Assembly (NCBI RefSeq): GCF_036345155.1
Contig: NZ_CP107772.1
Span: forward strand, 10,602,001 to 10,666,000
Origin: Streptomyces sp. NBC_00582
GTDB taxonomy: Bacteria > Actinomycetota > Actinomycetes > Streptomycetales > Streptomycetaceae
Direction: 5' to 3'
Length of the DNA: 64,000 nucleotides
The notes below the pieces were generated by a model. It saw only the letters and a list, made by a program, of their open reading frames with translations. It did no database searches and was not told where the DNA came from. Below, in pieces: positions 34,590-43,699 of this stretch; within the stretch, counting starts at the first letter, position 1, and the number at the start of each line of letters is the position of its first letter. The translations under genes and the position numbers were made by a program.

Positions 34590-35990
34590 AGGACGCCTTG
34601 GCAGGCAGCGGTCTGCGACTGGGTGGGGGTGCGGCGGTCGACGGCGAGGGACACCGGCATCGCCCTGCTTGTCATGTTCCTCTCGTTCTGGGGTGCCCAC
34701 GGCACCTTTCTCGGAGCCCCCGCGTCGTCGACATGGACGGCGTGGCGGTGTGCGTGCGCCCTGATCGGCTGCGGTTCTCTCGTCCTGCGTGAGCGCCTGC
34801 CTCTGACGGTTCTGGGCGTTTCCCTGGCCGCGGACCTTCTGGCGCAGTTGTCGCGCAGCGGCGGGCGGGTGGATTCCTACGCCGTGCTTCTCGCGGCCGG
34901 GAGCGCGGCGTCGAATGTCGGCATCACCCCGGTCAGTACCGCGTTCTACATCGCGGCGACGCTCGCGGAGTCGTTCGCGATGCGCCCCCTGCCGGGGGCA
35001 ACCCAGGCGGCGGCCGTCTGCGCGGTGTTCCAGCTCGTGATCATGGCGGGGCTGCGGACGGGGATCCGCCGGGAGCGTGCTCAGCGCACACGGGAGCACG
35101 TGGAGCGGCTGTACGAGCGCAGTGCCGCCGCGGCCCGGCAGCATGCCCTGCTCATGCGTACCGCGGCTGCGGAGGAGCGCCTGCGCGTGGCTCGCGAGGT
35201 GCACGACGTGCTGGCCCACACCATCAGCGTGGTCGTGATCCAGGCCACGGCGGCCGCCGACGGCTTCGAGCACAGTCCGGTCCGCGCGAAGGCCGCGGTG
35301 GAGGCCATCGGAGATGTGTCCCGCCAAGCCCTCAAGGACCTGCGCTCCCTGCTCAACGCCCTCCACGACGACTCCGACGCGCCCGCTTCCCCGGCCGCTT
35401 CCTCGCCCACCGGCACGCCCCGGACGCCCTCGCACGGTGACACCGACCTGTCGGGACTCCTGCCCATGATCGACCACGTCAGGGCCACCGGCCTGGCCGT
35501 CGACCTCGATGTCGCGCGGCCCGTTCCGGCGCTGCCGCCGACGGTCGCCCTGGCCGCCTACCGCGTGGTCCAGGAGGCCCTCACCAACACGCTGCGCCAT
35601 GCCCACGCCCGTCGCGCCGTCGTCAGCGTCGCTCACCGGCACTCCGCGGACGACCCGGGTGGCGGCGTCCTGGTCGTCGAGGTCGCCGACGACGGCTGGG
35701 GCCTGCTCGGGGGCGCGCCGGTCTCGCCCTCGCTCGCGGGGAGCGGACGGGGACTGACCGGCATGGCGGCCCGGGTACACGCCCTGGGCGGCACGGTCGC
35801 TTCGGGCAACCGGGAAGCGGGGGGCTTTCAGGTGAGCGCCCGCATACCTGTGGGTGCTGCCGCCTTCACGGCGGAAGAACAGGGCGCCTCCCCGGCCGGA
35901 GGACAGGACACCTTCACGGCCCAAGGCCAGGGCGCTTCTCCGCCCGAGAATCCACCGTTGGACCCGCCCGGTCCCCGCGAAGACAGGTGA
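34587..35990 (+). CDS. DesK/NarX-type sensor histidine kinase
   Basis: Membrane sensor kinase of 467 residues. About four or five membrane spans (about residues 15-135) are followed by a coiled-coil and the HisKA_3 dimerisation domain with the phosphorylated histidine in AREVHDVLAHTISVVVIQAT. A HATPase_c domain follows (VVQEALTNTLRHAHARRAVV, VADDGWGLLGG, GLTGMAARVHALGG). The last 45 residues are a low-complexity Gly/Pro/Glu tail. The start is uncertain: GTG 34587 with a TATAGT box upstream, or ATG 34542. The response regulator follows after 6 bp. Confidence 0.92.
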   Translation: MRTPWQAAVCDWVGVRRSTARDTGIALLVMFLSFWGAHGTFLGAPASSTWTAWRCACALIGCGSLVLRERLPLTVLGVSLAADLLAQLSRSGGRVDSYAVLLAAGSAASNVGITPVSTAFYIAATLAESFAMRPLPGATQAAAVCAVFQLVIMAGLRTGIRRERAQRTREHVERLYERSAAAARQHALLMRTAAAEERLRVAREVHDVLAHTISVVVIQATAAADGFEHSPVRAKAAVEAIGDVSRQALKDLRSLLNALHDDSDAPASPAASSPTGTPRTPSHGDTDLSGLLPMIDHVRATGLAVDLDVARPVPALPPTVALAAYRVVQEALTNTLRHAHARRAVVSVAHRHSADDPGGGVLVVEVADDGWGLLGGAPVSPSLAGSGRGLTGMAARVHALGGTVASGNREAGGFQVSARIPVGAAAFTAEEQGASPAGGQDTFTAQGQGASPPENPPLDPPGPREDR

Positions 35991-35996
35991 CGCGCA

Positions 35997-36656
35997 ATGC
36001 TCCGAGTGCTGATCGTCGACGACCAGGAGCTGGTCCGTACCGGTTTCCGGATGATTCTGGAGGCCCGGGACGACTTCGACGTCGTCGGTGAGGCCTCCGA
36101 CGGGGGCCAGGCCATAGCCCTGAGCGAAACCCTGCGGCCCGACGTGGTCGTGATGGACATTCGTATGCCCGTCGTCAACGGTATCGACGCCACCCGGGCC
36201 ATCGCGGCCTCCGGCGCCGCCACGAAGATCCTCGTCCTGACCACCTTCGACACCGACGAGAACGTACACGCGGCCATCCAGGCGGGCGCGAGCGGCTTTC
36301 TCCTGAAGGACACCCGGGCCGACCAGTTCGCCGACGCCGTCCGCACGGTCGCCGCGGGACACGCCGTCATCGCGCCCACCGCGACCAGGCGGCTGCTCGA
36401 CCATGTCGCACGGGCCACACCTCCAGGTGCGCCGCGCAACCTCGACAGGCTCGATATACTGACCCGACGCGAGCGTGAAGTCCTGGTCCACGTCGCCGAA
36501 GGACGCTCCAACGCGCAGATCGCGGCCGAGCTTCACCTCAGCGAGACCACCATCAAGACCTATGTGTCGGCCATCCTGCACAAACTGCAGCTGCGGGACC
36601 GCATTCACGCCGTCATCACCGCATACGACTGCGGCCTGGTCCCCACCAGCCGCTGA
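35997..36656 (+). CDS. NarL/FixJ-family response regulator
   Basis: Cytosolic transcription factor of 219 residues, partner of the kinase just upstream. The receiver domain has acidic residues in VLIVDDQELVRT, the phosphorylation site D54 in VVVMDIRMPVV and the switch lysine in GFLLKDT. The C-terminal LuxR HTH is LTRREREVLVHVAEGRSNAQ, then LHLSETTIKTYVSAILHKL. The AGGTGA ribosome site overlaps the kinase stop codon, so translation is probably coupled. Target genes unknown. Confidence 0.95.
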   Translation: MLRVLIVDDQELVRTGFRMILEARDDFDVVGEASDGGQAIALSETLRPDVVVMDIRMPVVNGIDATRAIAASGAATKILVLTTFDTDENVHAAIQAGASGFLLKDTRADQFADAVRTVAAGHAVIAPTATRRLLDHVARATPPGAPRNLDRLDILTRREREVLVHVAEGRSNAQIAAELHLSETTIKTYVSAILHKLQLRDRIHAVITAYDCGLVPTSR

Positions 36657-36696
36657 CCGGCCGGCCGCCAGGGTCTGTCAAATGAACGGCCCTGTC

Positions 36697-37085
36697 TCAT
36701 ATTCGGTGGTGACGGAGCGTGCCGCTGTCCGAGGAGGGTGCGGTGGCGAAGCAGGGTGAAGCCTGCTCGTCCGTGCATCTGGCGGCGCGATCCGCTTGGT
36801 TTTGGTGTTGACGCCCTCGGTGGGGCCGTCGCTGTACGGAAGCGCATTTTCTGCGCAAGGCGTCAGGAGTTCGGCGAAGTCACCGACAACGGTGGCCAGT
36901 TGGGACGTCTCGGGGCACACTGCAGTGGTCCGGGCCAGCAGATCGGGCTGATCGGCCTGGAGGTTGTCGGGCCTGGCGAGGATCATCCGGGCGAGCCGGC
37001 GCGGGGGAGATGTGGCTGCGTTCAGCGTCCGCGCGGCCCTGATTGATGTACTTGTGCAAGAGGTTCAGGCAAGGGTCGGCTGGGG
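36697..37085 (-). pseudogene. ISL3-family transposase relic (C-terminal part)
   Basis: Minus-strand frames read NLLHKYINQGRADAERSHIS, then MILARPDNLQADQPDLLART, then DGPTEGVNTKTKRI and MHGRAGFTLLRHRTLLG. These are consecutive blocks of an ISL3-type DDE transposase C-terminus, split over at least two frames, with the catalytic core missing. This is an inactive remnant beside the TelA-type operon. Confidence 0.75.
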
Positions 37086-37148
37086 TGGTGCAGCGGCTGG
37101 GCCGACGGGCCCGCCCGTGATCGATACGGCCCCGCGCCCCCGAGGCGG

Positions 37149-37751
37149 CTACTGCGAGCGGTCCTCCAGGTAACGCGTGTGGGTTTCCTGGCGTCTGGCC
37201 TCTGTTTCCCGCAGCGCGCCCGCCAGTTGCTCCGCCTCCTCCTGGAGCAGGGTCAACTGGCGTTCCAGATGGCGCTCCGGGGGATCCTGGCCCGGTGCCA
37301 GCCGTGCCCACCACCTCGTTCGTACGAAGGTGTCGACCGCCTCGGGAACGTCGTGGCGCACCGCCCTCGACAGGGTGTGGACGCCCTCTGGGTCCTGGGC
37401 CAGGATCTCCGCGACCCAGCCGGGTTCGAGGAGGGCGGTCAGCAGGCCGGTCAGTTCGGTGAGGCGGCCCGCGGCGGCCGGGGGCAAATCGACCTCCGCG
37501 AGGTAGGCGCCGAGGCGTTCGAAGTCGCCGCGCACTTCGTCGAGCTGCGCGGACGGGTCGGGGAAGTCGGGCAGCTCGGGCCGCTCCGGCGGGGCGATCA
37601 GCGCGCCCGCGCCGTAGAGGCCGACGACCACGACCGGCCAGTACGGGCCCGCGACGCCCGTGAAGGTCAGGACCAGGCCGGTAAGTCCCGCCGCGCTGCC
37701 GGCGATGTTCTTGCGGGACTCCAGGAATCCGACGAACCTACTGGTAGCCAC
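37149..37751 (-). CDS. Membrane protein of the TelA-type operon
   Basis: Protein of 200 residues with two N-terminal membrane spans (AGSAAGLTGLVLTFTGVAG and YWPVVVVGLYGAGALIAPP) and a charged helical cytosolic part ending in a coiled-coil (RHLERQLTLLQEEAEQLAGA). Its position after a TelA-family gene recalls the XpaC/TelA pairing in Firmicutes, but sequence similarity cannot be shown here. GTG 37751 follows AGGAG and overlaps the preceding gene by 14 bp, indicating one operon. Confidence 0.8.
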   Translation of the reverse strand: MATSRFVGFLESRKNIAGSAAGLTGLVLTFTGVAGPYWPVVVVGLYGAGALIAPPERPELPDFPDPSAQLDEVRGDFERLGAYLAEVDLPPAAAGRLTELTGLLTALLEPGWVAEILAQDPEGVHTLSRAVRHDVPEAVDTFVRTRWWARLAPGQDPPERHLERQLTLLQEEAEQLAGALRETEARRQETHTRYLEDRSQ

Positions 37752-39321
37752 GGATCTCCTCGAAGGCGCCGTCCAGCGAGCCCTTCTGGGCGTCGAAGAG
37801 GCGACCGCCGGTCAGTTCGGCGATGTGCTCCAGCTCCCCCCGGTCGGAGTCGCCGAAGAGGACGGGGAAGACGGGGATGGCCTGCCGTTCGGCGCTGAGG
37901 CCCTGGTAGAAGCCGTCGAAGTCGCCGGCCTTCGCGCCCGCCGTGTTCTCGCCGTCCGTCATCAGCACGATCGACGTGAACGCGTCCCGGTCGGCGCCGA
38001 GGTGGTCGTACGCCTTCTCCAGCGACGTATAGACGGCCGTGTCCCCGTCGGCCGACAGCTCCTTGGTGTCCTTGCGGATCGCGGCGAGCCCGGCGGCGGG
38101 GTCGGCGGGGCTGACGACATGCGTCCGCACGCTCTTGACGTCCGATCCGAACGGCATCAGCGTCACCTCCTCGCGGTCCCGGAAGTCGCCGGTCAGGTCG
38201 GTGAGGGCGGTCTTGAGGCGGCGCAGCCGGTCGCCCCGCATCGAGCCGGAGGTGTCGAGGACATACACCGTCCGGGAGGGGCGGCGCAGGTCGTTCTCAT
38301 AGGCGTCGAGGAGCCCGTCGGCGACGGACCGGGTGCCGGGGAAGGGCAGTTCGCGCCGGCGGGCGGTGTCGAGCCCGGCCGCGGGCGGCACCGAGGCGAC
38401 GACCGGGCGGCGGTGCGTCTTGACGGTGATCAGCCGCTGGACGGCCTGCGTGCGCAGCGCGTCGGTCACCCGCTTGACGTTGTCGCGGGTCGTCGCGTCG
38501 GCCGCGGCGAGGGAGGAGAACGGGTAGTCGGCGGTGACGACGCCGTCGGTGGGGCGGATCACGGTCAGCCCGGGGATGCCCTCGAGCACGGACTCGTAGT
38601 TGAGGAGCGCGTCGACGTCGCCGCGCCGGGCGTACGCGCCAGCCAGCCAGCCGGACGAACCCGAGGTCAGCTGCTGCCCCTTGAAGAACTCCTTCAGCCT
38701 CGGGGCCGCCTTCGCGACATCCGCGTCGGTGAGCGCGGACTGGGCTCCGGAGAGCGCCGAGGCGACCGAGACGAGCGTGGAGAAACCGGAATTGGAGCGC
38801 GCCGGGTCGGTCATGCCGTAGGTGAGTTCACCGTCCTGGACCGCCTGTTCGATCTGCGACCAGGTGACGTGCCCGGGCTTCCAGCCGAGGGAGCCGACGG
38901 TCGCCGTCCGCACGCCGATGGCCACCGGGCTGGACATGATCGGCGTCTCCGAGAGGATCTTCTTCGCCGCGTCGGGGCGCAGCCGCAGATAGTCGTCCGA
39001 GGACAGCCACACGGCGTCGTACCTGGCGTCCGTGCCGGGCTTCGCCAGCACGTTCACGGCGTCGAGCGTGCCCATGTAGGTGGGCCGGACCGTGACGCCG
39101 GTGTCCTTGCGGACCTGCTCCAGCACGGGGGCCATGTCGCTCAGCTCGCTGGAGGCGAGGACGCGCAGGGTGCCGGGCCGGGGCGCGCCGGGGTCCTTCT
39201 CGTCCCGGTCGGCCACCGCCGAGCAGGCGGTGAGCAGGAGGGCGAGGGCGGTCAGCGCGAGGAAGGGCCGCAGGGGCCGAAGGGGACCAAGAGGGCGAAG
39301 GGGCCTGGCGGGTCGTCTCAT
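37738..39321 (-). CDS. Lipoprotein fusing an extracellular solute-binding domain to a VWA domain
   Basis: Protein of 527 residues. The signal peptide ends in the lipobox LLTAC with C33 as the acylation site. Residues about 50-300 form a family 11-type solute-binding domain (GTLRVLASSELSDMAPVLEQ, TYGMTDPARSNSGFSTLVSV). The C-terminal part (about 350-520) is a von Willebrand A domain with an intact MIDAS motif YVLDTSGSMRGDRL and LMTDGENTAG. ATG 39321 overlaps the TelA-type stop in ATGA. Anchored outside the membrane, it could present or sense a ligand by metal-dependent protein binding; that is inference. Confidence 0.9.
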   Translation of the reverse strand: MRRPARPLRPLGPLRPLRPFLALTALALLLTACSAVADRDEKDPGAPRPGTLRVLASSELSDMAPVLEQVRKDTGVTVRPTYMGTLDAVNVLAKPGTDARYDAVWLSSDDYLRLRPDAAKKILSETPIMSSPVAIGVRTATVGSLGWKPGHVTWSQIEQAVQDGELTYGMTDPARSNSGFSTLVSVASALSGAQSALTDADVAKAAPRLKEFFKGQQLTSGSSGWLAGAYARRGDVDALLNYESVLEGIPGLTVIRPTDGVVTADYPFSSLAAADATTRDNVKRVTDALRTQAVQRLITVKTHRRPVVASVPPAAGLDTARRRELPFPGTRSVADGLLDAYENDLRRPSRTVYVLDTSGSMRGDRLRRLKTALTDLTGDFRDREEVTLMPFGSDVKSVRTHVVSPADPAAGLAAIRKDTKELSADGDTAVYTSLEKAYDHLGADRDAFTSIVLMTDGENTAGAKAGDFDGFYQGLSAERQAIPVFPVLFGDSDRGELEHIAELTGGRLFDAQKGSLDGAFEEIRGYQ

Positions 39322-40493
39322 GAGAGGCCGCCTTCCAGCGCGCTGCGGGAGCGGCTGCGGTCCAGGTAGGTGCCGGCCTGCTGGAGTTCGGCCGTCAGGT
39401 TCTCGACGGTCACCGCCATGGCCTCGGTCGCCTGCACCTTGTAGGTGTCGATGGTGTCGAGGGTGCGGTAGATCTGCTGGAAGGCGGCGCGCAGGGTCTC
39501 GGCGCCGACGGCCGGGTCGGCGGCGATGCGCTGGATCTCCCCGCTCTGCGTCGCCAGCATCTCCGCGTTGCCCCGGATGAGGTCCTCGGTGGTGCCACGC
39601 AGGGCGTTGACCTGCTCGATGACCTTCTTCTGGGTGTCGAGCGCGGAGGCCAGCATGACCGAGATGCGCAGCGCCGAGACGGTGGTCGTGGCGGCCCGGT
39701 CGACGCCCTTGATCAGCTCGTCGTTGTTGCGGCGGACGACGTCCATGGCGAGGTAGCCCTGTGCGCACACCGCGAGCTGGGTGAGCAGGTCCTGGTGCTT
39801 CTGCCGGACCGGGAAGAGGACGTCGGCGCGCAGGCTGTCGGCCCGCTCGGGATCGGTGAGCTCGGTGCCGGAGATCTGCTGCTCGACGGCGGAGTCCAGG
39901 GCGTCGGTCAGGACGATGTACTCCTGGAGCTTGCCCATGGTCTCCCAGAGCCGGACCCGCTCGGTCTGCAACGCGGCGTTGTCGCGCCGCAGTTCGTCCT
40001 GGCCGCCGCGCAGCGAGCCCACGATCTTGTTCAACGTGCCCTGCGCGGAGGCGTACTTGGCGACGTGGTCGCGGAGCTTGTTGCCGCCGGGGAGCCTGGA
40101 CAGGAACGTGCGGCCCCTGCTCGCCGGCAGGTCCCGCGGGTCCAGGTCCTCGACCACGCGCCGGAGTTCGACCAGTGAGCCGGCCACCTTCGACTGGGCG
40201 TCGCCGCCCTTGTCGGGCAGGCTGCGGACGGTCCGCTCCAGCATGCGGTTGGACTGTGCGGCGGCCGTGCGCATCTCGCCCGCGCCGAGCGCGGTGATCT
40301 CGCCGACCTTGCCGACGAACTCGGGCGAGCGGGCGTCGAGGGCGGCGAGCCCGTCGACGTAGGCGGCTGCCTTGGTCGCCATGTCGGTGCGGACGGCGTC
40401 GTCCACGGGGACGAGTCCGCCGGCCCGCTCGCGCGGAACGGCGGCGACGGCCTCGGGCGGGGTGAGGGTGAAGTCGTTGTCGGTGCTGCTCAT
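39318..40493 (-). CDS. Toxic anion resistance (TelA/KlaA) family protein
   Basis: Cytosolic, almost entirely helical protein of 391 residues. Family blocks include NKLRDHVAKYASAQGTLNKI, RDNAALQTERVRLWETMGKL and RISVMLASALDTQKKVIEQV. TelA-family members are linked to tellurite, colicin or envelope-stress tolerance, but their biochemical action is not established. ATG 40493 is used. It is followed with a 4-bp overlap by the binding/VWA lipoprotein, and preceded 16 bp upstream by a second solute-binding protein. Confidence 0.9.
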   Translation of the reverse strand: MSSTDNDFTLTPPEAVAAVPRERAGGLVPVDDAVRTDMATKAAAYVDGLAALDARSPEFVGKVGEITALGAGEMRTAAAQSNRMLERTVRSLPDKGGDAQSKVAGSLVELRRVVEDLDPRDLPASRGRTFLSRLPGGNKLRDHVAKYASAQGTLNKIVGSLRGGQDELRRDNAALQTERVRLWETMGKLQEYIVLTDALDSAVEQQISGTELTDPERADSLRADVLFPVRQKHQDLLTQLAVCAQGYLAMDVVRRNNDELIKGVDRAATTTVSALRISVMLASALDTQKKVIEQVNALRGTTEDLIRGNAEMLATQSGEIQRIAADPAVGAETLRAAFQQIYRTLDTIDTYKVQATEAMAVTVENLTAELQQAGTYLDRSRSRSALEGGLS

Positions 40494-40509
40494 CTGCTGC
40501 TGTCCCCTC

Positions 40510-41574
40510 TTATCCGCGCGCCCGTCGCGCCAGCTCGTGCAGCACCGCGGAGGTGGGCACGGGCGCCTGGCGGACGCCGGTCAGTCGCTGCTTGAGGTAG
40601 GTGCCGGCCGAGGCGAACTCGGCGGCGACGCCCTGCGGGCGGAACCCGTGCCGGATCTCCAGCTTGCGCAACCCCGGGTCGGTGGACAGGAGTCGGGCGA
40701 GGCGGGAGCCGTTCCCGGTGAGCGGCACGGCGGTGTGGTCGCTGTTGACGGTGGTGTCCGGGTAGAGGACCACCAGGTCGTCGGGCTGCTGCCCCTGCGC
40801 GAGGAGGGAGGCGACCTGCGACTCGTAGACCAGGACGAGCGGGTTGCCGGCGCCGCTGACGAAGTCCCGGAAAGCCGCGTCCGTGCTGGACTGCTGGGCG
40901 CCCTGGACGCTGACCAGCTTGTGCAGCAGCGGCGCGGTCCTGTCGACCTCGGCGGTGCTCGCGACGACCTTGCCGCCGCCTGCGACGTAGGAGGCGGCGG
41001 CGAGATAGAGCGCGCCGGAGTTGGAGGTCTGCGGGTCGGTGCTGGACAGGTAGAGGGTGCCGGTGAGCTCCCCGAACTTGTCGGCGCCCTTGAGCTGCTG
41101 CCAGGTCCGGTCGGCGCGGGCCGCGTCCAGATAGGCGGCCATCTTCAGGGTGCCGCGGTGCGCGGCGTCCAGGGTGGCCAGGCCGTTGGCCGCGAGGACC
41201 CCGGCGGCGCTCTTGTGCGCCACGACGACGAGGGGCGAGTAGAAGGGGCGGGGGAGGGTCCCCTGCACCTTGTACTTGGCCGCGAGTTCGACGGCGGGCG
41301 CCTGGCTGCTGGGGAACGCCAGGTCGTAGCCCTTGAGGTTCAGCCCTTCCATGGCCCAGGACCCGGAGGTCTCGGCCTTGACGGTGTAGCCCTTGGCGGC
41401 GAGGGCCTTCACCACGTCCGGATCCGCGAAGAACTCCGCCTTCTCCGACCCGATCACCATCCGCACGGTCTTCGTTGCCGTGCCCTTGTCCTCATCGCTG
41501 CGACCCGCGACGACGGCGACCACCACACCCGCCATCAGCAGTACCGCGAGGACGATTCCCATGATGCGTCTCAC
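40510..41574 (-). CDS. Membrane-anchored solute-binding protein of the TelA-type operon
   Basis: Protein of 354 residues with a single N-terminal membrane anchor (MGIVLAVLLMAGVVVAVVAG) and no lipobox cysteine. The remainder is a solute-binding-like fold (KTVRMVIGSEKAEFFADPDV, KGYDLAFPSSQAPAVELAAK, YLSSTDPQTSNSGALYLAAA) of the same general type as the binding half of the gene two places downstream. GTG 41574 or ATG 41562 could be the start. It is the first gene of the four-gene operon. Confidence 0.82.
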   Translation of the reverse strand: MRRIMGIVLAVLLMAGVVVAVVAGRSDEDKGTATKTVRMVIGSEKAEFFADPDVVKALAAKGYTVKAETSGSWAMEGLNLKGYDLAFPSSQAPAVELAAKYKVQGTLPRPFYSPLVVVAHKSAAGVLAANGLATLDAAHRGTLKMAAYLDAARADRTWQQLKGADKFGELTGTLYLSSTDPQTSNSGALYLAAASYVAGGGKVVASTAEVDRTAPLLHKLVSVQGAQQSSTDAAFRDFVSGAGNPLVLVYESQVASLLAQGQQPDDLVVLYPDTTVNSDHTAVPLTGNGSRLARLLSTDPGLRKLEIRHGFRPQGVAAEFASAGTYLKQRLTGVRQAPVPTSAVLHELARRARG

Positions 41575-42051
41575 AGGTGGAGCCTGCTCCCGGAACCCCA
41601 CATTCCCGGGTGTCCCTGGTGAACGGACGGTGACCCACCAGCCCCGGCCCTGCAACGCCGCCGCGTAACACCCCCGCGGGGCGCGAAGCCGGCGCGGTGC
41701 GTGGCGCCCGGTCCGCGCGTCGCTGCGGGCGCACGCGGACCGGGGCCGTTCGGGAGGTTCGGCCGGCTGTGCTCGGTTCCTTCGGTTCCGTCAGGGCGGC
41801 CGTGTGCGCTTCCATGACAGTCCTGGCGTGCCGACGTCCGCGCAGCTCGGCCACTCGTGCGTGCCGCTGCGGCAGAATGGGAGGTCGGACGTCACGCGGC
41901 TCAGGTGTCCGGCCCTGCCACGTAGCGGTTCGATGCTGCGGAGACGGCCTGGGTGGGCCCCGCAGCAGCCCTCATTGCCCACAGCAACCGAAGGGGGAAC
42001 GAAGAGCAGCTGTGGGGGAAATCGCGGCTCTGCCCGCAATGTCGTGCATCC
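41575..42051. other. Gap upstream of the TelA-type operon
   Basis: No gene is recognised. It must contain the operon promoter. CCCGGTCCGCG (41707-41717) and CGCGGACCGGG (41734-41744) form a perfect 11-bp stem with a 16-nt loop and may end the YrdB-type transcript read from the right. Confidence 0.4.
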
Positions 42052-42483
42052 TCAGCGGGAAGCCGGTGAGCCGTCTACGGGTGGCTGCCCTGTATGCGGG
42101 GCGGGCGGCCTGCGGCGAAAGATCTCGGCCACGGCTGTATTCGCGACCACGACGACTGCCATGGCCACGGCGGCAGCAGGATGCCCGACGCCGTACAAGG
42201 CCGCTGCACCACCACCCAGCACTACCGCCTTGACCACAAGCACCAGCGACAGCCCGGGCCGCAGCCGGGCCCTGGGTGCCGCGAACAAGGACCACAGCAC
42301 CATGGCCAGCAAGGGTGTTCCCGCCCCGAGCAGAACACGAAGGGCGCCGTCGTGACTGACGGCGAATCCCCACCAGCTCAGGCACGCCAGAGCGGCAAGC
42401 TCTACCAGGAACGCCAGGAGTTCGTTCGCGGCGTACCAGCGCCGCTCGTCCATCACGCCCACGGTGTCAAAACGTGTTGGCAT
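42052..42483 (-). CDS. YrdB-family (DUF2568) membrane protein
   Basis: Integral membrane protein of 143 residues with four predicted spans. Family features are ANELLAFLVELAALACLSWW near the start and the last span AVAMAVVVVANTAVAEIFRR. ATG 42483 follows GAGAGGA; ATG 42453 is an alternative. Function of the family is unknown. No operon partner. Confidence 0.8.
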   Translation of the reverse strand: MPTRFDTVGVMDERRWYAANELLAFLVELAALACLSWWGFAVSHDGALRVLLGAGTPLLAMVLWSLFAAPRARLRPGLSLVLVVKAVVLGGGAAALYGVGHPAAAVAMAVVVVANTAVAEIFRRRPPAPHTGQPPVDGSPASR

Positions 42484-42930
42484 CGAGTCCTCTCCGTACC
42501 AAGGCACCCAGCATGCCAAGGCGGCGGCGCGTGGGGTGCGCTTTCACGCAACTGCGGCCAGAGCCGACTTCACATAGCGCCTTCACCGGTGGCCGTGGAG
42601 CTTGGGTTATGCGCTGCTGAACTGTCCACGGAACTATCGTCCGGCGTCGTGCTCGCTTACGGGTCGGCGGGTGCACTTCACCCGCCGAGACCTGGCGTGG
42701 CCGCGCGAAGTGGCGCCGCTGATGCGGGAGTTCAGCGACTTGTTCGCCGGTTTGGATGCGCGATCGAGCCGCAGGTTCCCGTTCTCGCAGGTCACCCCTC
42801 TGCACTGCGAGAACGACCGATCAGATAGTGCGGCCAGCATCGCGCGACCCCCATGTACTCCAGCGATGCCTTCAGCCGGCCGCACCGAGAGCTGTCGTCG
42901 TGCGCCCTGCCGCACGGGGGGCGTTGACTG
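42484..42930. other. Gap without recognised gene
   Basis: Neither strand has a frame with recognisable protein features, and no strong hairpin was seen. Confidence 0.4.
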
Positions 42931-43335
42931 TCAGGCGGTCTCCCTCAGCTGCGGGGAGGAGTCCGCCACCCGCAACGCATAGGCCGCAGCGCCGGCGTAG
43001 GAAGCCTCGACGACAAGAACGGCGATCAGCAGCGGATGGGGCCACCCGTCCGCCACGATGCTGACCAGGCGCCCCGCAGCCAGGCCGCTCATGAAGGTGA
43101 ACAGCGTGACGAGCGAAGTCCTGGTGTAACGCGTGTGGGAGGCTCCCAGACAGAACAGGATCGCCAGGGCTACGTACAGTGACCCGGAACCGCTCCTGAA
43201 AATGTTCGCCTCCGACGGCGACTGGATGTCGACCCCGTAGACGTCGAGCAAGAGGTGGGGAGCCAAGAGATAGATCAACCCGATCACGGCGACCCCGAGG
43301 CTCGCGGAACCAAGAACCATCTTGTGCAGACTCAT
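42931..43335 (-). CDS. DUF4345-like four-span membrane protein
   Basis: Membrane protein of 134 residues with four spans: VLGSASLGVAVIGLIYLLAP, SGSLYVALAILFCLGA, SLVTLFTFMSGLAAGRLVSI and LLIAVLVVEASYAGAAAYAL. The LLLDVYGVD and NIFRSGSGSLYVALA segments are typical of DUF4345. ATG 43335 follows GGAGG. It lies just beyond the truncated hydrolase relic and may once have been cotranscribed with it. Function unknown. Confidence 0.75.
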   Translation of the reverse strand: MSLHKMVLGSASLGVAVIGLIYLLAPHLLLDVYGVDIQSPSEANIFRSGSGSLYVALAILFCLGASHTRYTRTSLVTLFTFMSGLAAGRLVSIVADGWPHPLLIAVLVVEASYAGAAAYALRVADSSPQLRETA

Positions 43336-43361
43336 CTTTCTGATACCTCCGGTGTGGGAGC

Positions 43362-43559
43362 TCATCGAAGAAGCTCCGGAACATGCGGCACGAACTGCTC
43401 GTGGTGTGGGAAGACGCCGCCCTGGCCGGCATCGGGGTGGATCCGAAGTGAGGCGTTCGGCAGGCGATGCGCGAGGTCGAACGATGCTCGTGCGGGAAGC
43501 ATGCGGTCGTCCTCGCCGTTCGCGACCAGAACGGGTTGCCGGATCGAGGAGAGGTCCAT
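43362..43559 (-). pseudogene. C-terminal fragment of an alpha/beta hydrolase
   Basis: Reads MDLSSIRQPVLVANGEDDRM, then AHRLPNASLRIHPDAGQGG and HHEQFVPHVPELL. It aligns with the last 65 residues of the hydrolase at 47273-48139 (LSRIQLPVLVANGDDDRMVP, YHEQFVPTALEFF). The GH dyad carrying the catalytic histidine has changed from GGHGG to AGQGG. The N-terminal two-thirds with the nucleophile are missing. Confidence 0.8.
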
Positions 43560-43699
43560 CGGTGCTTGATTTCTCCAGCGAGGGCGCGGGGCGGACCGGC
43601 GAGGCCCCGGCGGCCGGCCGAGCGGCCGCCTGTGAGGTCGCGCGGGCGGCCGGCTGCTGGCGCGGGCAGGTGGCGCGGTGGGGTCACGCGGTGCGCTGC

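Noticed and set aside
34479..36608. A 709-codon minus-strand frame opposite the two-component system
   Set aside because: Shadow of the kinase and response regulator genes; no motifs.
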